From assembly GCF_029892445.1 (NCBI RefSeq), contig NZ_JARXVJ010000001.1:3658001-3722000 (forward strand): a stretch of 64,000 nucleotides of DNA. Direction: 5' to 3'. The translations under genes and the position numbers were made by a program. This document shows, piece by piece, positions 15,766-25,265 of the stretch. Source of the stretch: Chryseobacterium sp. H1D6B. GTDB taxonomy: Bacteria > Bacteroidota > Bacteroidia > Flavobacteriales > Weeksellaceae. Under the pieces are notes generated by a model, which searched no databases, was not told the origin of the DNA, and saw only the letters and a list, made by a program, of their open reading frames with translations. The first letter of the stretch is position 1. Each line of letters starts with the position of its first letter.

Positions 15766-18558
15766 TTAACTCTCCAGCTTTTCTTTAATATATTTTGCGG
15801 TGTGAGATTTTTTATTTTTTGCTAATTCTTCAGGGGTTCCTGCAAAAACCACTTCTCCGCCGTATTTTCCAGCCTCAGGACCGATGTCAATAATATGGTC
15901 TGCTGATTTTATGATATCCGGCTGATGTTCAATTACAATGACGGAATGTCCAAGCTCGATCAAAGCCTGCAGTGATTTCAATAATTTTTGAATATCGTGG
16001 AAATGCAGTCCTGTAGAAGGTTCATCAAAAATAAAGAGGGTTTTATCAGTTGTAACTCCTTTCACTAAGAAGGAAGCAAGTTTTACACGCTGTGCTTCAC
16101 CTCCGGAAAGAGTAGAAGAGCTCTGCCCAAGCTGTAAGTATCCTAAACCGACTTCCTGTAAAGGTCTTAGTTTAGTTACAATTTTATCTTCATTATTTTC
16201 TTTGAAGAACTCAAGAGATTCGTCCACGGTCATATGAAGGATATCGGAAATATTTTTCTCATCGAATTTTACTTCCAAGATTTCGTTTTTAAAACGCGTT
16301 CCTTTACAGGTTTCACATTCCAGCTCAATGTCTGCCATGAACTGCATGGAAACATTAATAACTCCTTCTCCTTTACATTCATCACATCTTCCGCCGTCTA
16401 CATTGAAAGAGAAATGTTTAGGCTTGTAGCCCATCATTTTTGAAACTTTCTGCTTAGCAAACAAATCCCTGATATCGTCATAAGCCTTTAAATAGGTTAC
16501 AGGATTCGATCTTGAAGATTTTCCGATAGGGTTCTGGTCAATTAATTCAATATTCTTAATCAGTTTTTTAGGAAACTCCACTGAATCATAATCTCCTTTT
16601 TTGCCGCCCATTCCTAATTGGATCTGAATGTCGTTAGTCAGAATTTCTTTCATTAAAGTAGATTTTCCGCTTCCTGAAACTCCTGAAATTACAACCAGAC
16701 TTTCCAGAGGAACATCTACATCTATATTTTTAAGATTATTTTCACGGGCTCCTTTGATGTGGATCCATTCTTTTGCTTTTCTGCGTTTTTCGGGAACTTT
16801 AATTTCCAGTCTTCCAGTAAGATATTTAGAAGTAAGAGTATCTGCTTTTTTAAGTTCTTTATAATCTCCGGCGAAGACCAATTCCCCTCCAAGATAGCCG
16901 GCTTCAGGACCAATATCAATAATGTAATCCGCAGCGCGCATTACATCTTCATCGTGCTCTACTACGATAACTGTATTTCCTAGATCACGAAGATTTTTCA
17001 GAACAGTGATCAAATTTTCAGTATCTCTGGAATGCAGCCCGATCGAAGGTTCATCTAAAATATAAATAGAACCCACCAAAGAACTTCCCAGACTTGTTGC
17101 CAGATTAATTCTCTGACTTTCACCACCGGAAAGTGTATTTGAAGTACGGTTTATCGTTAAATAGCCTAATCCCACTTTTAATAGGAACTCAAGACGTGTT
17201 GTGATCTCGTATAATAATCTTTTAGCTATTTCCTTATCATGTTCAGACAGTTTCAAACTGTTCATTAACGGGGAAAGCTCATCCAGCGGAAGTTCAATAA
17301 CAGACTGGATATTGTGTCCGTCCACTTTCACCCAGCTTGTTTCCTCACGTAAACGAAGACCTTCACAAGTAGGACAAAGGGTTTTCCCTCTGTAACGAGA
17401 AAGCATCACACGGTACTGAATTTTATATAAGTTTTCTTCAAGCATTTTGAAGAAATTATTGATCGATGGAAAGCTGCTGCTTCCATCACCTTTCCAAAGA
17501 TAATTTTTCTGTTCTTTGGTCAATTGGTGGTAAGGTTTATGAATAGGGAAGTCAGTTGCTTTTTTAATAAACGACTTCTTCCATTCGCTCATGGTTTCTC
17601 CTCTCCACGAAACAACAGCATCTTCAAAAACAGATAAAGTTTTGTTGGGGACTACCAGATCTTCATCAATACCAATTACTTTTCCGTACCCTTCACAGGT
17701 AGGACAGGCACCGTAAGGATTATTGAAGCTGAAAAAATGAACGTTGGGCTCAAGGAATTCCATTCCGTCCAGTTCGAATTTATTTGAAAAATCTTTTACT
17801 TTTCCAGTTTCTATATTTTTAAGAGAACAGTGTCCTCTTCCTTCGTAAAAAGCCATCTGGATAGAATCTGCCAGCCTTTGGAGAAAACTTTCATCTTCTT
17901 CATATGAAAATCGGTCGATTACAAGATTGATTGTCATTCCTTTCTCAGGAGTGAATCCAAAACTTTCCAGATCTTCGATTCCAGCAACGTTTTCGTTGAT
18001 CTCCAGTCTTGTGAAACCTGCTACTTTTAAGATATTCAAGGTTTCATTGAAGTTCTCAATGTTATATTCTAAAGGAGCAATAAGAAGAAATGAAGAATTT
18101 TTTTTGGAATTTTTAATGAAATCTATTACATCGGAAACTGAGTCTTTTTTTACTTCTTCGCCGGAAACAGGAGAAAATGTTTTCCCGATCCTTGCAAATA
18201 AGAGTTTCATATAATCGTAGATCTCTGTAGAAGTTCCTACTGTAGAACGCGGATTAGAAGAAATTACTTTCTGCTGAATAGCGATAGAAGGAGCCAGTCC
18301 TTTAATATCATCCACTTTAGGTTTTTCTAATTTCCCTAAAAACTGGCGTGCATAAGAACTTAAACTTTCTACATATCTTCTCTGTCCCTCTGCATAAATT
18401 GTGTCAAAAGCCAAAGAAGATTTTCCGCTGCCGGAAACTCCTGTAATGACAATTAATTTGTTTTTAGGGATGAGTACATCGATGTGTTTCAGGTTGTTAA
18501 GATGTGCGTTTTTAACAAATACCTGTTTTTTAATATCTATTTCTGTAGTTGATGCCAT
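15766..18558 (-). CDS. uvrA: Excinuclease ABC subunit A
   Basis: DNA damage sensor of nucleotide excision repair, 930 residues. It has two ABC ATPase modules: Walker A 'GVSGSGKSS' at residues 40-48 and 'GVSGSGKST' near 625. Two signature motifs read 'NTLSGGESQRINLA' and 'STLSGGEAQRVKLA', each followed by a DEPSIGLH or DEPSTGLH Walker B. Zinc-binding CxxC pairs are visible at CPTCEGYG (~280), CPTCEGLRLR and CDECKGEG...CETCKG (~720). All signatures are intact. It is transcribed alone from a -7 box at 18576-18583. Flavobacteria often carry a second UvrA-like gene; this one has a full set of motifs. Confidence 0.97.
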   Translation of the reverse strand: MASTTEIDIKKQVFVKNAHLNNLKHIDVLIPKNKLIVITGVSGSGKSSLAFDTIYAEGQRRYVESLSSYARQFLGKLEKPKVDDIKGLAPSIAIQQKVISSNPRSTVGTSTEIYDYMKLLFARIGKTFSPVSGEEVKKDSVSDVIDFIKNSKKNSSFLLIAPLEYNIENFNETLNILKVAGFTRLEINENVAGIEDLESFGFTPEKGMTINLVIDRFSYEEDESFLQRLADSIQMAFYEGRGHCSLKNIETGKVKDFSNKFELDGMEFLEPNVHFFSFNNPYGACPTCEGYGKVIGIDEDLVVPNKTLSVFEDAVVSWRGETMSEWKKSFIKKATDFPIHKPYHQLTKEQKNYLWKGDGSSSFPSINNFFKMLEENLYKIQYRVMLSRYRGKTLCPTCEGLRLREETSWVKVDGHNIQSVIELPLDELSPLMNSLKLSEHDKEIAKRLLYEITTRLEFLLKVGLGYLTINRTSNTLSGGESQRINLATSLGSSLVGSIYILDEPSIGLHSRDTENLITVLKNLRDLGNTVIVVEHDEDVMRAADYIIDIGPEAGYLGGELVFAGDYKELKKADTLTSKYLTGRLEIKVPEKRRKAKEWIHIKGARENNLKNIDVDVPLESLVVISGVSGSGKSTLMKEILTNDIQIQLGMGGKKGDYDSVEFPKKLIKNIELIDQNPIGKSSRSNPVTYLKAYDDIRDLFAKQKVSKMMGYKPKHFSFNVDGGRCDECKGEGVINVSMQFMADIELECETCKGTRFKNEILEVKFDEKNISDILHMTVDESLEFFKENNEDKIVTKLRPLQEVGLGYLQLGQSSSTLSGGEAQRVKLASFLVKGVTTDKTLFIFDEPSTGLHFHDIQKLLKSLQALIELGHSVIVIEHQPDIIKSADHIIDIGPEAGKYGGEVVFAGTPEELAKNKKSHTAKYIKEKLES

Positions 18559-18936
18559 AGTAAAATTGAGACTAACAAATTTACGAATTTTTAGTGGAAA
18601 TTCTGAACTTATAGTTAGGGGATAAATATTTCATTATTATTTACAAAATCTATCTGAAAAAAGAAATACATAAAATAGGAGTTAAATTGAAGTTTAAAAA
18701 TTTGAAATAGATTAAATATTTAATAATCATAATGTTATATTGATTGTATATTAATATTTAATAATTTAAATATTTTTCAATTTTAACTATTATTTTTTCA
18801 GTTTGCTATTGTTTTGTATTTTAAAATTATTTAAAATTGCATTCATAAATAGGTAATATAGAAATGAGAAAGTTATTCAGAGATCTTGTTACACATTTAA
18901 TGAGAAAAAGATAAAATTACTAAGTACTTCCCAACT
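18559..18936. other. Very AT-rich gene-free spacer
   Basis: The first 378 bp of the 509-bp gap between uvrA and the receptor gene. It holds the uvrA -7 box (TAAATTTG, minus strand, 18576-18583). A 16-codon frame at 18864-18914 (MRKLFRDLVTHLMRKR) lies just before an orphan terminator. I see no conserved RNA or consensus plus-strand promoter. Confidence 0.45.
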
Positions 18937-18966
18937 AAGATGCCGTTTTTACAGCATCTTTTTTTT
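18937..18966 (+). terminator. Orphan plus-strand terminator
   Basis: AAGATGC/GCATCTT stem with a 10-nt loop and an eight-T tail. No plus-strand gene precedes it, so it should end an unannotated short transcript from 18600-18937. Confidence 0.7.
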
Positions 18967-18979
18967 ATGACAATAATCA

Positions 18980-19011
18980 TTTGCGTCTCTTGCTTAACTC
19001 TATTACTTTTG
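18980..19011 (+). promoter_or_regulatory. TonB-dependent receptor promoter
   Basis: TTTG (18980-18983), a 20-bp spacer, then TACTTTTG (19004-19011): a full Bacteroidetes -33/-7 pair. The leader of about 53 nt contains a small hairpin TCCAG-N7-CTGGA. Confidence 0.7.
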
Positions 19012-19067
19012 AAGCCTGCTAAAAAATAAAGATCCAGCATCTGGCTGGAGAATAAATCGGATAAAAT

Positions 19068-20879
19068 ATGATCAAAAAAATAGGAAGTGTTTTTTTTCTT
19101 GGATCACTGCTTTTTGTGCAGGCTCAGGAAAAAACAACCGACATTGATACAGTAGAATTTCAAGGTAAATTTATTTCTACCCCTTATAAAAATGCCAATC
19201 AAAATATTACGGTCATTACAAAAAGTGATATTCAGAATTCTCCGGCAAAAAGTATTGATGAAATCCTGCAGCAGGTTCCCGGAATGGATATCAGAAGGAG
19301 AGGAGCGAACGGTGTACAGAGTGATGTTGCTTTTCGCGGAAGTTCTTTTGAGCAGGTTCTTATTCTTTTGAACGGTATCAGAATGAATGATTCCCAGACC
19401 GGACACAACTCATTAAATATTCCTGTAGATTTGGATGACGTAGAGAGAATAGAGATCATAAAAGGCCCGGCGGCAAGAAGATTTGGGCAGAATGCTTATG
19501 CAGGAGCTATTAATATCATTACAAAAGCTAATCCTGGTAAAAGGGTAAAGATAAGCGCTGAAGGAGGAGATTATGAAACATACGGCTTAGGGATTAATGC
19601 TAATTTCGGGAATGAAAAGTTCTCCAATTTATTCCAGGCTAATTCTAATACTTCATCAGGATATCAATATAATACAGATTACGAAATAAGAAATGTTTTC
19701 TATCAAAACCAGCTGAAAATAAAAGACGGAAATATCAGATTACAGGCTGGTTTCTCTGAGAAGAAATTCGGAGCCAACGGATTTTATTCTTCTCCTGCCG
19801 CCAAAGACCAGTATGAAGAAGTTCAGGCTTCTATAGTAAGTCTTGCACACCAGCAGACTTTTGGAAAGCTAAAACTGAATTCCAACGTATATTGGAGAAG
19901 AGGGCAGGATATGTATTTATTCAATAGAGAAAAGCCTGAAATCTACAGAAATATGCATATTGGAAATAATGTAGGCGGAGAAGTCAATACCAGCTACAAC
20001 TGGGGATTAGGGACTACAGGTCTTGGTGTTGAATTGAGAAAGGAATTTTTAGCAAGTAATAATTTAGGGGAGAGAAACCGTTTTGTATCACAGGTTTTCT
20101 TTGAACATAATTTTTCTTTAATTAATAATAAACTTACGATTACACCGGGAATTTCCTGGGCCAATTATTCTAATGAAGGAAACTTCTTTTATCCTGGATT
20201 AGATGTTGGATTTAACTTTAATGATCGGAATAAGATCTATGGAAATATCTCTAAAGTACATAGAGTTCCTACCTTTACAGATCTTTATTACGTAAGCAAA
20301 ACAGAGCAGGGAAATCCAGCTTTAACTCCTGAAAATGCTGTGTACAGTGAAATTGGATATCAATTTCAAAACAAAAATATTTTAGCTAAAATCAGCGGTT
20401 TTTTAAGAAATTCTGATAATTCAATCGACTGGGTGAAAAATTCTTTAAATGATCCGATCTGGTATGCTCAAAATGTAGGAAAAATTGATACAAAAGGAAT
20501 TGAAGTTGAACTTAATCATCAGGTGCTGGGCTGGCTGAAATATTCGGTAGGATATACTTATCTGGATAACACATTCAAGCAGTCCAATGAATTTGTTTCG
20601 AGATATGTTCTGGATAATTTAAAGCATCAGTTTATAGCAAAATTGAATACCAGATTCCTGACTTACTTCACCAACGAGCTTGTTTACAGGTATAATGACA
20701 GATTAAATTTAGGAAGCTATAATCTATTAGATGAGAAGCTGAGTTTTAATAAAAAGGACTTTTCTGTCTATGTTTTAATTAATAACGTTACAAATACGGA
20801 TTATACGGAAACTTTCGGTGTGGTAATGCCTCAGCGTTGGTTCCACGTTGGTTTTTCTTACAATATTAATATTAAGTAA
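19068..20879 (+). CDS. TonB-dependent outer-membrane receptor (BtuB-like size)
   Basis: Outer-membrane active transporter of 603 residues. It has a signal peptide (cleavage after FVQAQ), then 'DIDTVEFQG' as a possible TonB box. The plug domain covers about residues 45-155 ('NITVITKSDIQNSPAKSIDEILQQVPG', 'ERIEIIKGPAARRFG', 'AGAINIITK'). A 22-strand-type barrel follows to the C-terminus, where 'FHVGFSYNINIK' ends in alternating hydrophobics. The length is that of BtuB, but no cobalamin riboswitch box is visible upstream. The ligand is undetermined. The DUF2490 gene follows by 50 bp and may share its function. Confidence 0.93.
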   Translation: MIKKIGSVFFLGSLLFVQAQEKTTDIDTVEFQGKFISTPYKNANQNITVITKSDIQNSPAKSIDEILQQVPGMDIRRRGANGVQSDVAFRGSSFEQVLILLNGIRMNDSQTGHNSLNIPVDLDDVERIEIIKGPAARRFGQNAYAGAINIITKANPGKRVKISAEGGDYETYGLGINANFGNEKFSNLFQANSNTSSGYQYNTDYEIRNVFYQNQLKIKDGNIRLQAGFSEKKFGANGFYSSPAAKDQYEEVQASIVSLAHQQTFGKLKLNSNVYWRRGQDMYLFNREKPEIYRNMHIGNNVGGEVNTSYNWGLGTTGLGVELRKEFLASNNLGERNRFVSQVFFEHNFSLINNKLTITPGISWANYSNEGNFFYPGLDVGFNFNDRNKIYGNISKVHRVPTFTDLYYVSKTEQGNPALTPENAVYSEIGYQFQNKNILAKISGFLRNSDNSIDWVKNSLNDPIWYAQNVGKIDTKGIEVELNHQVLGWLKYSVGYTYLDNTFKQSNEFVSRYVLDNLKHQFIAKLNTRFLTYFTNELVYRYNDRLNLGSYNLLDEKLSFNKKDFSVYVLINNVTNTDYTETFGVVMPQRWFHVGFSYNINIK

Positions 20880-20908
20880 ACTTAACATTACCTGAATGTT
20901 AAATGAAG

Positions 20909-20916
20909 TATTTTTG
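20909..20916 (+). promoter_or_regulatory. -7 box of the DUF2490 gene
   Basis: TATTTTTG, 13 bp before the ATG at 20930. It lies within the longer frame (ATG at 20903) and so argues for the inner start. Confidence 0.45.
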
Positions 20917-20929
20917 CAAAAAATTTTTT

Positions 20930-21646
20930 ATGAAACTTTTTTTAAGTCTGAGTTTATTCTTCACCATTAGTTTTTTAAGCGGACAGGAACATATTTCCAG
21001 TTTCAATTCACTGACTCTCACCTATAAGTTTCATCCGAAATTTTTTCTCTATGCGGAAGGACAGCTCCGTGGTAATGAAGATTATACCTATCCTGATTAT
21101 TATGAAATAAAAGGTGGTCTGGGATATAATCTTACCAAAAATCATAAACCTTTTATAGGGCTTGGAAGATATGTGAACTATAAAAACCATGATCTGAGCA
21201 AAGAAGAGTTCAGAGTATGGCTTCAGGATGTTATTGATTTCAAAAAAGGAGTTGTAAAATTTGAAAACCGTTTTCGGGTAGAAAAAAGCTGGTTTTTTGA
21301 GCCGAATACCGATAAAACCTCTCAAAGGATGCGATATCGTTACCGCTTGAATGTTACGGTTCCGTTAAATGATAAAACGGTAAAACCAGGAACACTTTTT
21401 GCCAATGTTTATGATGAAGTTTTCTTTGTAACTCCAATGAAGCCTAGCTTTGCAAGAAATAGAGTATACGGCGGTTTTGGGTATCAGATCGATGAAAACT
21501 TTGGAATAGCATCGGGTTATCTTTGGCAGAGAGAATTTGACGCTGCTGGAAACAGAAACCTTCACTTTATTTATCTGGCTCTGAACATCAATATTGACGG
21601 AACAGAGCATCATACCAAAACCTATGATTTCCCGGGAGCGGATTAA
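20930..21646 (+). CDS. DUF2490 outer-membrane beta-barrel protein
   Basis: Exported protein of 238 residues. From the ATG at 20930 it begins with a clean signal peptide (MKLFLSLSLFFTISFLSGQ). The mature part is made of short amphipathic strands rich in aromatic residues ('KFFLYAEGQLRGN', 'KFENRFRVEKSWFFEP', 'RNRVYGGFGYQID', 'LHFIYLALNINI'), typical of small porin-like DUF2490 barrels. Function is unknown in the family. It follows the TonB receptor by 50 bp and has its own -7 box. The last four bases overlap the convergent HD-domain gene. Confidence 0.85.
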   Translation: MKLFLSLSLFFTISFLSGQEHISSFNSLTLTYKFHPKFFLYAEGQLRGNEDYTYPDYYEIKGGLGYNLTKNHKPFIGLGRYVNYKNHDLSKEEFRVWLQDVIDFKKGVVKFENRFRVEKSWFFEPNTDKTSQRMRYRYRLNVTVPLNDKTVKPGTLFANVYDEVFFVTPMKPSFARNRVYGGFGYQIDENFGIASGYLWQREFDAAGNRNLHFIYLALNINIDGTEHHTKTYDFPGAD

Positions 21647-22089
21647 TATTTCTCGATCAGATAGCGGTAAGCTTTCAAATATTTGTTGAATCTTTTAATA
21701 TCCTTTGGAGTGAGCTCTCTGTTTACTCTTCTGAGATCCATGTTGTCACGAAGGTCATTCAGTTTTACGGCAACAGCCAGAGGAGATCTTTCAGTTCTTC
21801 TCACGAAATCGTCGTAATCTTCTTCCAGATTATATTTTGTAAGACAGCTTACGGCAAATAAGATGTATTCCGGGAAGCCTTCATTTCTTAAATATTCGAG
21901 GCTGAACTCTGAGGGATGATCTTCTACAACATCATGCAGAACACCGACAATTTTTTCATCCATCGTTTTTCCGTACTCCATTACACGCATCACATGCGCA
22001 ATATAGGGCGCATGGTATTTGTCGGTCTGTCCTTTATGTGCTTTATCAGCAATTTTTATAGCTTTATGTAAAAGTTCTTCCTTAGTCAT
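21643..22089 (-). CDS. HD-domain hydrolase related to SpoT/MESH1
   Basis: Single-domain HD phosphohydrolase of 148 residues. Metal-binding signatures in order are 'HKGQTDKYHAPYIAHVMRV' near residue 20 (the H-GQ-Y-H pattern of ppGpp hydrolases) and HDVVEDH (the HDxxED motif). A later Asn-Asp pair ('VAVKLNDLRDNM') is also of SpoT/MESH1 type. There is no synthetase or regulatory domain, so it is a small alarmone-hydrolase-like or nucleotide pyrophosphohydrolase enzyme. The start at 22089 fits a -7 box at 22111-22118. Activity on ppGpp is inference. Confidence 0.85.
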   Translation of the reverse strand: MTKEELLHKAIKIADKAHKGQTDKYHAPYIAHVMRVMEYGKTMDEKIVGVLHDVVEDHPSEFSLEYLRNEGFPEYILFAVSCLTKYNLEEDYDDFVRRTERSPLAVAVKLNDLRDNMDLRRVNRELTPKDIKRFNKYLKAYRYLIEKY

Positions 22090-22441
22090 TATTTCAAAAA
22101 AGATTGAATGCAAAAATAAAAAATGCTTAAATAAATTGAATCATTTTTTCTTAGTTATTTTACAAAATATTTTGTGTTCATTTCATATTATCTATTTTAT
22201 CTTGTCGTTTTATTTTATGGGTATTTTGCGTTTTAATCATTTTATTTAATTTTTTCACATCTTAAATTTGTTGATTGATAAAATATGCAGTCATTTTAAT
22301 TCAAATACGTAAAAAATGTCTATTTCATTTTATTTTTATATATTTGCGGTCCTGTATTAATTATGTTGAATACTAATCAATGTATTGTATCTATTAATAC
22401 AAAAAATATAATATATAAATTTTTAACTAAAACTATTTACT
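22090..22441. other. Divergent promoter spacer
   Basis: 352 bp, strongly AT-rich. It contains the minus-strand -7 box TATTTTTG (22111-22118) for the HD gene and the plus-strand TATATTTG (22339-22346) for the T9SS cargo gene, which would give the latter a ~90-nt leader. No other element is evident. Confidence 0.5.
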
Positions 22442-23335
22442 ATGAAAAAAACTCTATTTTTTTCCTTATTTGCATCGCTGGTAAGTTTAAATGCGTACAG
22501 CCAAACTGAAACTATTTCTTTTGAAACATCAGAAGGATATACTTTGGGTGATGTGAATGGGCAGAAAGGATGGACGTATTGGGGAGGTCTGGATGCTAAT
22601 ACGGGAATGGTAGCTAATACTTCAGCTACAAATGGTGTCAATTCGATGAATTTTGCAAGCTTTGGATATATGGAAGAAGCTGGAGCTGAAAAAGCTGTTA
22701 CAGGCTATAATAAAACAGAATATTCTTTTGATTATAAAATCGAAGCAATAGGAGGATCAGATTATACGATGGCTGTTTGGGATGCTGCTTATGCACCTGT
22801 AGCTGTTTTTTCAGTGGGTTATCAGTCAGGAAACCTTAGAATCTATGATGATGCTGAAGCAGGAGTGGTTAGTACAACAACGAATCTTACTCCAGGAACT
22901 TGGTATAATTTGAAAATGATTGTAGATATGACTGCGAGAACTGTGGAATATTTTGTTAATAATACATCTTTAGGAGTAAAAACAGTAAGCGCAACTGCAA
23001 CTGGATTTAATATTATTGATTTCTATTATGATGATTTTGAAACAGGATATACTGTAGATAATATCAAAATTATAAATGCTGCTCAATTAGCAACATCAGA
23101 GGTTTCTTCAAAAAATACTTTAACAGTATCTCCTAATCCAACTTCTGATTTCATCAATATCAAAACACAAGAAAAGATCACTTCAGTGGAATTATTTGAT
23201 GCTTCTGGAAAACTAGTATTAACAACGACTACTGGAACTGATAAAATAAAAGTAAGTGAATTAGAAAAAGGACTTTATCTAGTTAAGATCAATACTGCAA
23301 AGGGATCTACAACTAAAAAAATGATGAAGAATTAA
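22442..23335 (+). CDS. Secreted protein with type IX sorting domain
   Basis: Extracellular protein of 297 residues. A signal peptide (MKKTLFFSLFASLVSLNAYSQ) is followed by a ~190-residue beta-rich region ('GWTYWGGLD', 'WYNLKMIVDMTARTVEYFVNN', 'FDDFETGYTVDNIKI' in outline) resembling a concanavalin/LamG jelly roll. The last ~75 residues are a type A T9SS C-terminal domain: 'VSPNPTSDFINI', 'VELFDASGKLV', 'LEKGLYLVKI', 'TTKKMMKN'. It is therefore exported through the Por machinery, of which PorQ is encoded at 39.9 kb. No catalytic signature is seen; a carbohydrate-binding or adhesin role is possible. Confidence 0.9.
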   Translation: MKKTLFFSLFASLVSLNAYSQTETISFETSEGYTLGDVNGQKGWTYWGGLDANTGMVANTSATNGVNSMNFASFGYMEEAGAEKAVTGYNKTEYSFDYKIEAIGGSDYTMAVWDAAYAPVAVFSVGYQSGNLRIYDDAEAGVVSTTTNLTPGTWYNLKMIVDMTARTVEYFVNNTSLGVKTVSATATGFNIIDFYYDDFETGYTVDNIKIINAAQLATSEVSSKNTLTVSPNPTSDFINIKTQEKITSVELFDASGKLVLTTTTGTDKIKVSELEKGLYLVKINTAKGSTTKKMMKN

Positions 23336-23353
23336 TTCTGAAATATAATCAAT

Positions 23354-23385
23354 AAAAAGCGCTTCAAAATTGAAGCGCTTTTTTT
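23354..23385. terminator. Convergent terminator
   Basis: 14-bp perfect arms (AAAAAGCGCTTCAA) with a two-base loop and a T run. It separates the T9SS cargo gene from the convergent acyl-CoA dehydrogenase. Confidence 0.9.
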
Positions 23386-23411
23386 ATATCAAATTTATGG
23401 TAAAAGAAAGA

Positions 23412-25190
23412 TTAGTAAGATCCTTTTCCAATATAATGGGCTGCGATTTTCTCAGTTAATGCAACTACATTAGGATGATTAGCAGATTTTGTAAATCTTC
23501 TTAATCCAGAAAGCATCATTCTCTGTTCATCTCCTTCAGCAAAAGAAATAATACCTTCTTTAGCCGCTGCAATAATTTTTTCAACAGCTTTATAAAGGTT
23601 TAACTGTGCCATTGCGGCTTCTACAGAGTCTTGAGAGAAATGTTTTTCAGCTCTTAATACTGCAGATTCTGCCATGTAGATCTGGTTTAAGATTTCAGAA
23701 GCGTTTAATAATAAATGCTGCTGTTTCTCAATTTCTGTCATATATTTTTGAAGAGCTGCACCAGCTACCATTAAAAATACTTTCTTAAGGTTGGCAATGA
23801 TCGATTTCTCTTCACTCATGAACGCTGAATAATCAGGAGTTTCAAATGAAGGAATTCCCATCAGTTCTTTGCTGATAGCCATAGCCGGAGATAATAAATC
23901 TAATTCTCCTTTCATTGCTCTTTTAATAAGCATTCCTACTGCTAAAAGTCTGTTGATCTCATTCGTTCCTTCGTAAATTCGTCCAATTCTGGCATCTCTC
24001 CATGCAGATTCCATTGGAGTGTCTTCTGAGAATCCCATTCCACCATAGATTTGGATTCCTTCGTCTGCCGTATTTTGAGTAAGATCAGATACGAAAACTT
24101 TAAGGATAGAAGCTTCTACTGCAAATTCTTCAACACCTTTTAATTCAGCTTGCTGGTGATCCATTCCCCCGGAAACTAATTCTTCAATTTTATCTTCAAC
24201 ATTTTTTGCTAAACGGTAAGAACCTGCTTCACTCACGAAAACACCGGTTGACATTTCTGCAATTTTCTTTCTGATTGCCCCGAAAGTTGAGATAGAAACA
24301 CCAAATTGTTTTCTCTCATTTGAATATTGAATAGAATGATTTAAAATTCTTCTTTGTCCGTCAAGATTTGCGGCAGCTAATTTAATTCTTCCTACGTTCA
24401 ATGCGTTCAAAGCGATTTTGAAACCATTATTTCTTTCCCCTAACATATTTTCCACAGGCACTTTCATGTCATTGAAAAAAACCTGACGCGTAGAAGACGA
24501 ACGAATTCCTAATTTATGCTCTTCCTCTCCAAATGTTAAACTTCCGGGATTTTCCAGCTCTGAACGGTTAATCACAAATCCAGTAATATTTTTATCATCA
24601 TCAATTTTAGCAAATAATGTGAAAGTATCTGCAAATCCTGCATTGGAGATCCACATTTTCTGTCCGTTGATGATATAGTGTTTTCCATCCTCAGATAATT
24701 TTGCTCTAGTCTTTCCTGAGTTGGCATCCGAACCTGCATCCGGCTCTGTCAAACAATAGGCTCCGAATTTTGTTCCTGCCGCCAAATCTGGCAGATACTT
24801 CTTTTTCAATTCTTCACTTCCATAAAGAAGAGTGGGCAATGTTCCGATTCCGGTATGTGCCCCATAAGCGGTTGCTAATGAACCATTTCCTCCTGAAACA
24901 TAATCGCAAGCCAACATGGTACTCACGAATCCCATTCCAAGACCGCCATATTCTTCAGGAACTGTAATTCCTAAGAGTCCCATTTCGCCTAATTTACGCA
25001 TTGTTTCTTCAGTCAATGCATAATCTTTTTTCTCGAAACGATCATGATGCGGAATAACTTCTCTATCTATAAATTCTTTAGCAGAATCACGAAGCATTTT
25101 TTGTTCTTCGCTTAGCTCTTCAAGACTGAAAATTTCGTTTGCAGGAATTTCTTTTATTAAGAATTCTCCTCCTTTTAATATATTTCCCAT
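23412..25190 (-). CDS. Acyl-CoA dehydrogenase
   Basis: FAD-dependent first enzyme of beta-oxidation, 592 residues. The catalytic core has 'CLTEPDAGSDANSGKTRA' (FAD-binding loop), 'QKMWISNAGFADTFTLFAKI', and 'ERKQFGVSISTFGAIRKKIAEM'. The C-terminal active-site region reads 'QIYGGMGFSEDTPMESAWRDARIGRIYEGTNEI', where the Glu of YEGTNE is the base in very-long-chain enzymes. A further ~180 residues follow the core, a VLCAD/ACAD9-like extension. It is the last gene of the MarR-led operon. A 32-bp palindrome lies between it and the thiolase gene. Confidence 0.95.
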   Translation of the reverse strand: MGNILKGGEFLIKEIPANEIFSLEELSEEQKMLRDSAKEFIDREVIPHHDRFEKKDYALTEETMRKLGEMGLLGITVPEEYGGLGMGFVSTMLACDYVSGGNGSLATAYGAHTGIGTLPTLLYGSEELKKKYLPDLAAGTKFGAYCLTEPDAGSDANSGKTRAKLSEDGKHYIINGQKMWISNAGFADTFTLFAKIDDDKNITGFVINRSELENPGSLTFGEEEHKLGIRSSSTRQVFFNDMKVPVENMLGERNNGFKIALNALNVGRIKLAAANLDGQRRILNHSIQYSNERKQFGVSISTFGAIRKKIAEMSTGVFVSEAGSYRLAKNVEDKIEELVSGGMDHQQAELKGVEEFAVEASILKVFVSDLTQNTADEGIQIYGGMGFSEDTPMESAWRDARIGRIYEGTNEINRLLAVGMLIKRAMKGELDLLSPAMAISKELMGIPSFETPDYSAFMSEEKSIIANLKKVFLMVAGAALQKYMTEIEKQQHLLLNASEILNQIYMAESAVLRAEKHFSQDSVEAAMAQLNLYKAVEKIIAAAKEGIISFAEGDEQRMMLSGLRRFTKSANHPNVVALTEKIAAHYIGKGSY

Positions 25191-25218
25191 TTAATACTTG
25201 ATTTTTTTCTTATTAAGG

Positions 25219-25250
25219 AAACCTTCAAGGTTTTAAAACCTTGAAGGTTT
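25219..25250. repeat. Perfect 32-bp nested palindrome
   Basis: A perfect inverted repeat with 16-base arms (AAACCTTCAAGGTTTT). Each arm contains the near-palindrome AACCTT-C-AAGGTT. It lies in the 75-bp gap between thiolase and acyl-CoA dehydrogenase genes. Such CCTTCAAGG/CCTTGAAGG palindromes look like REP-type intergenic elements of flavobacteria. Confidence 0.75.
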
Positions 25251-25265
25251 AGTTTTTTTATTCTA

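Noticed and set aside
16722..16983. Short frames within uvrA on both strands
   Set aside because: Contained in the coding sequence of uvrA and without independent support.
18937..19067. Cobalamin or TPP riboswitch upstream of the TonB receptor
   Set aside because: No B12-box or thi-box consensus could be found; the leader after the mapped promoter boxes is only ~53 nt with one small hairpin.
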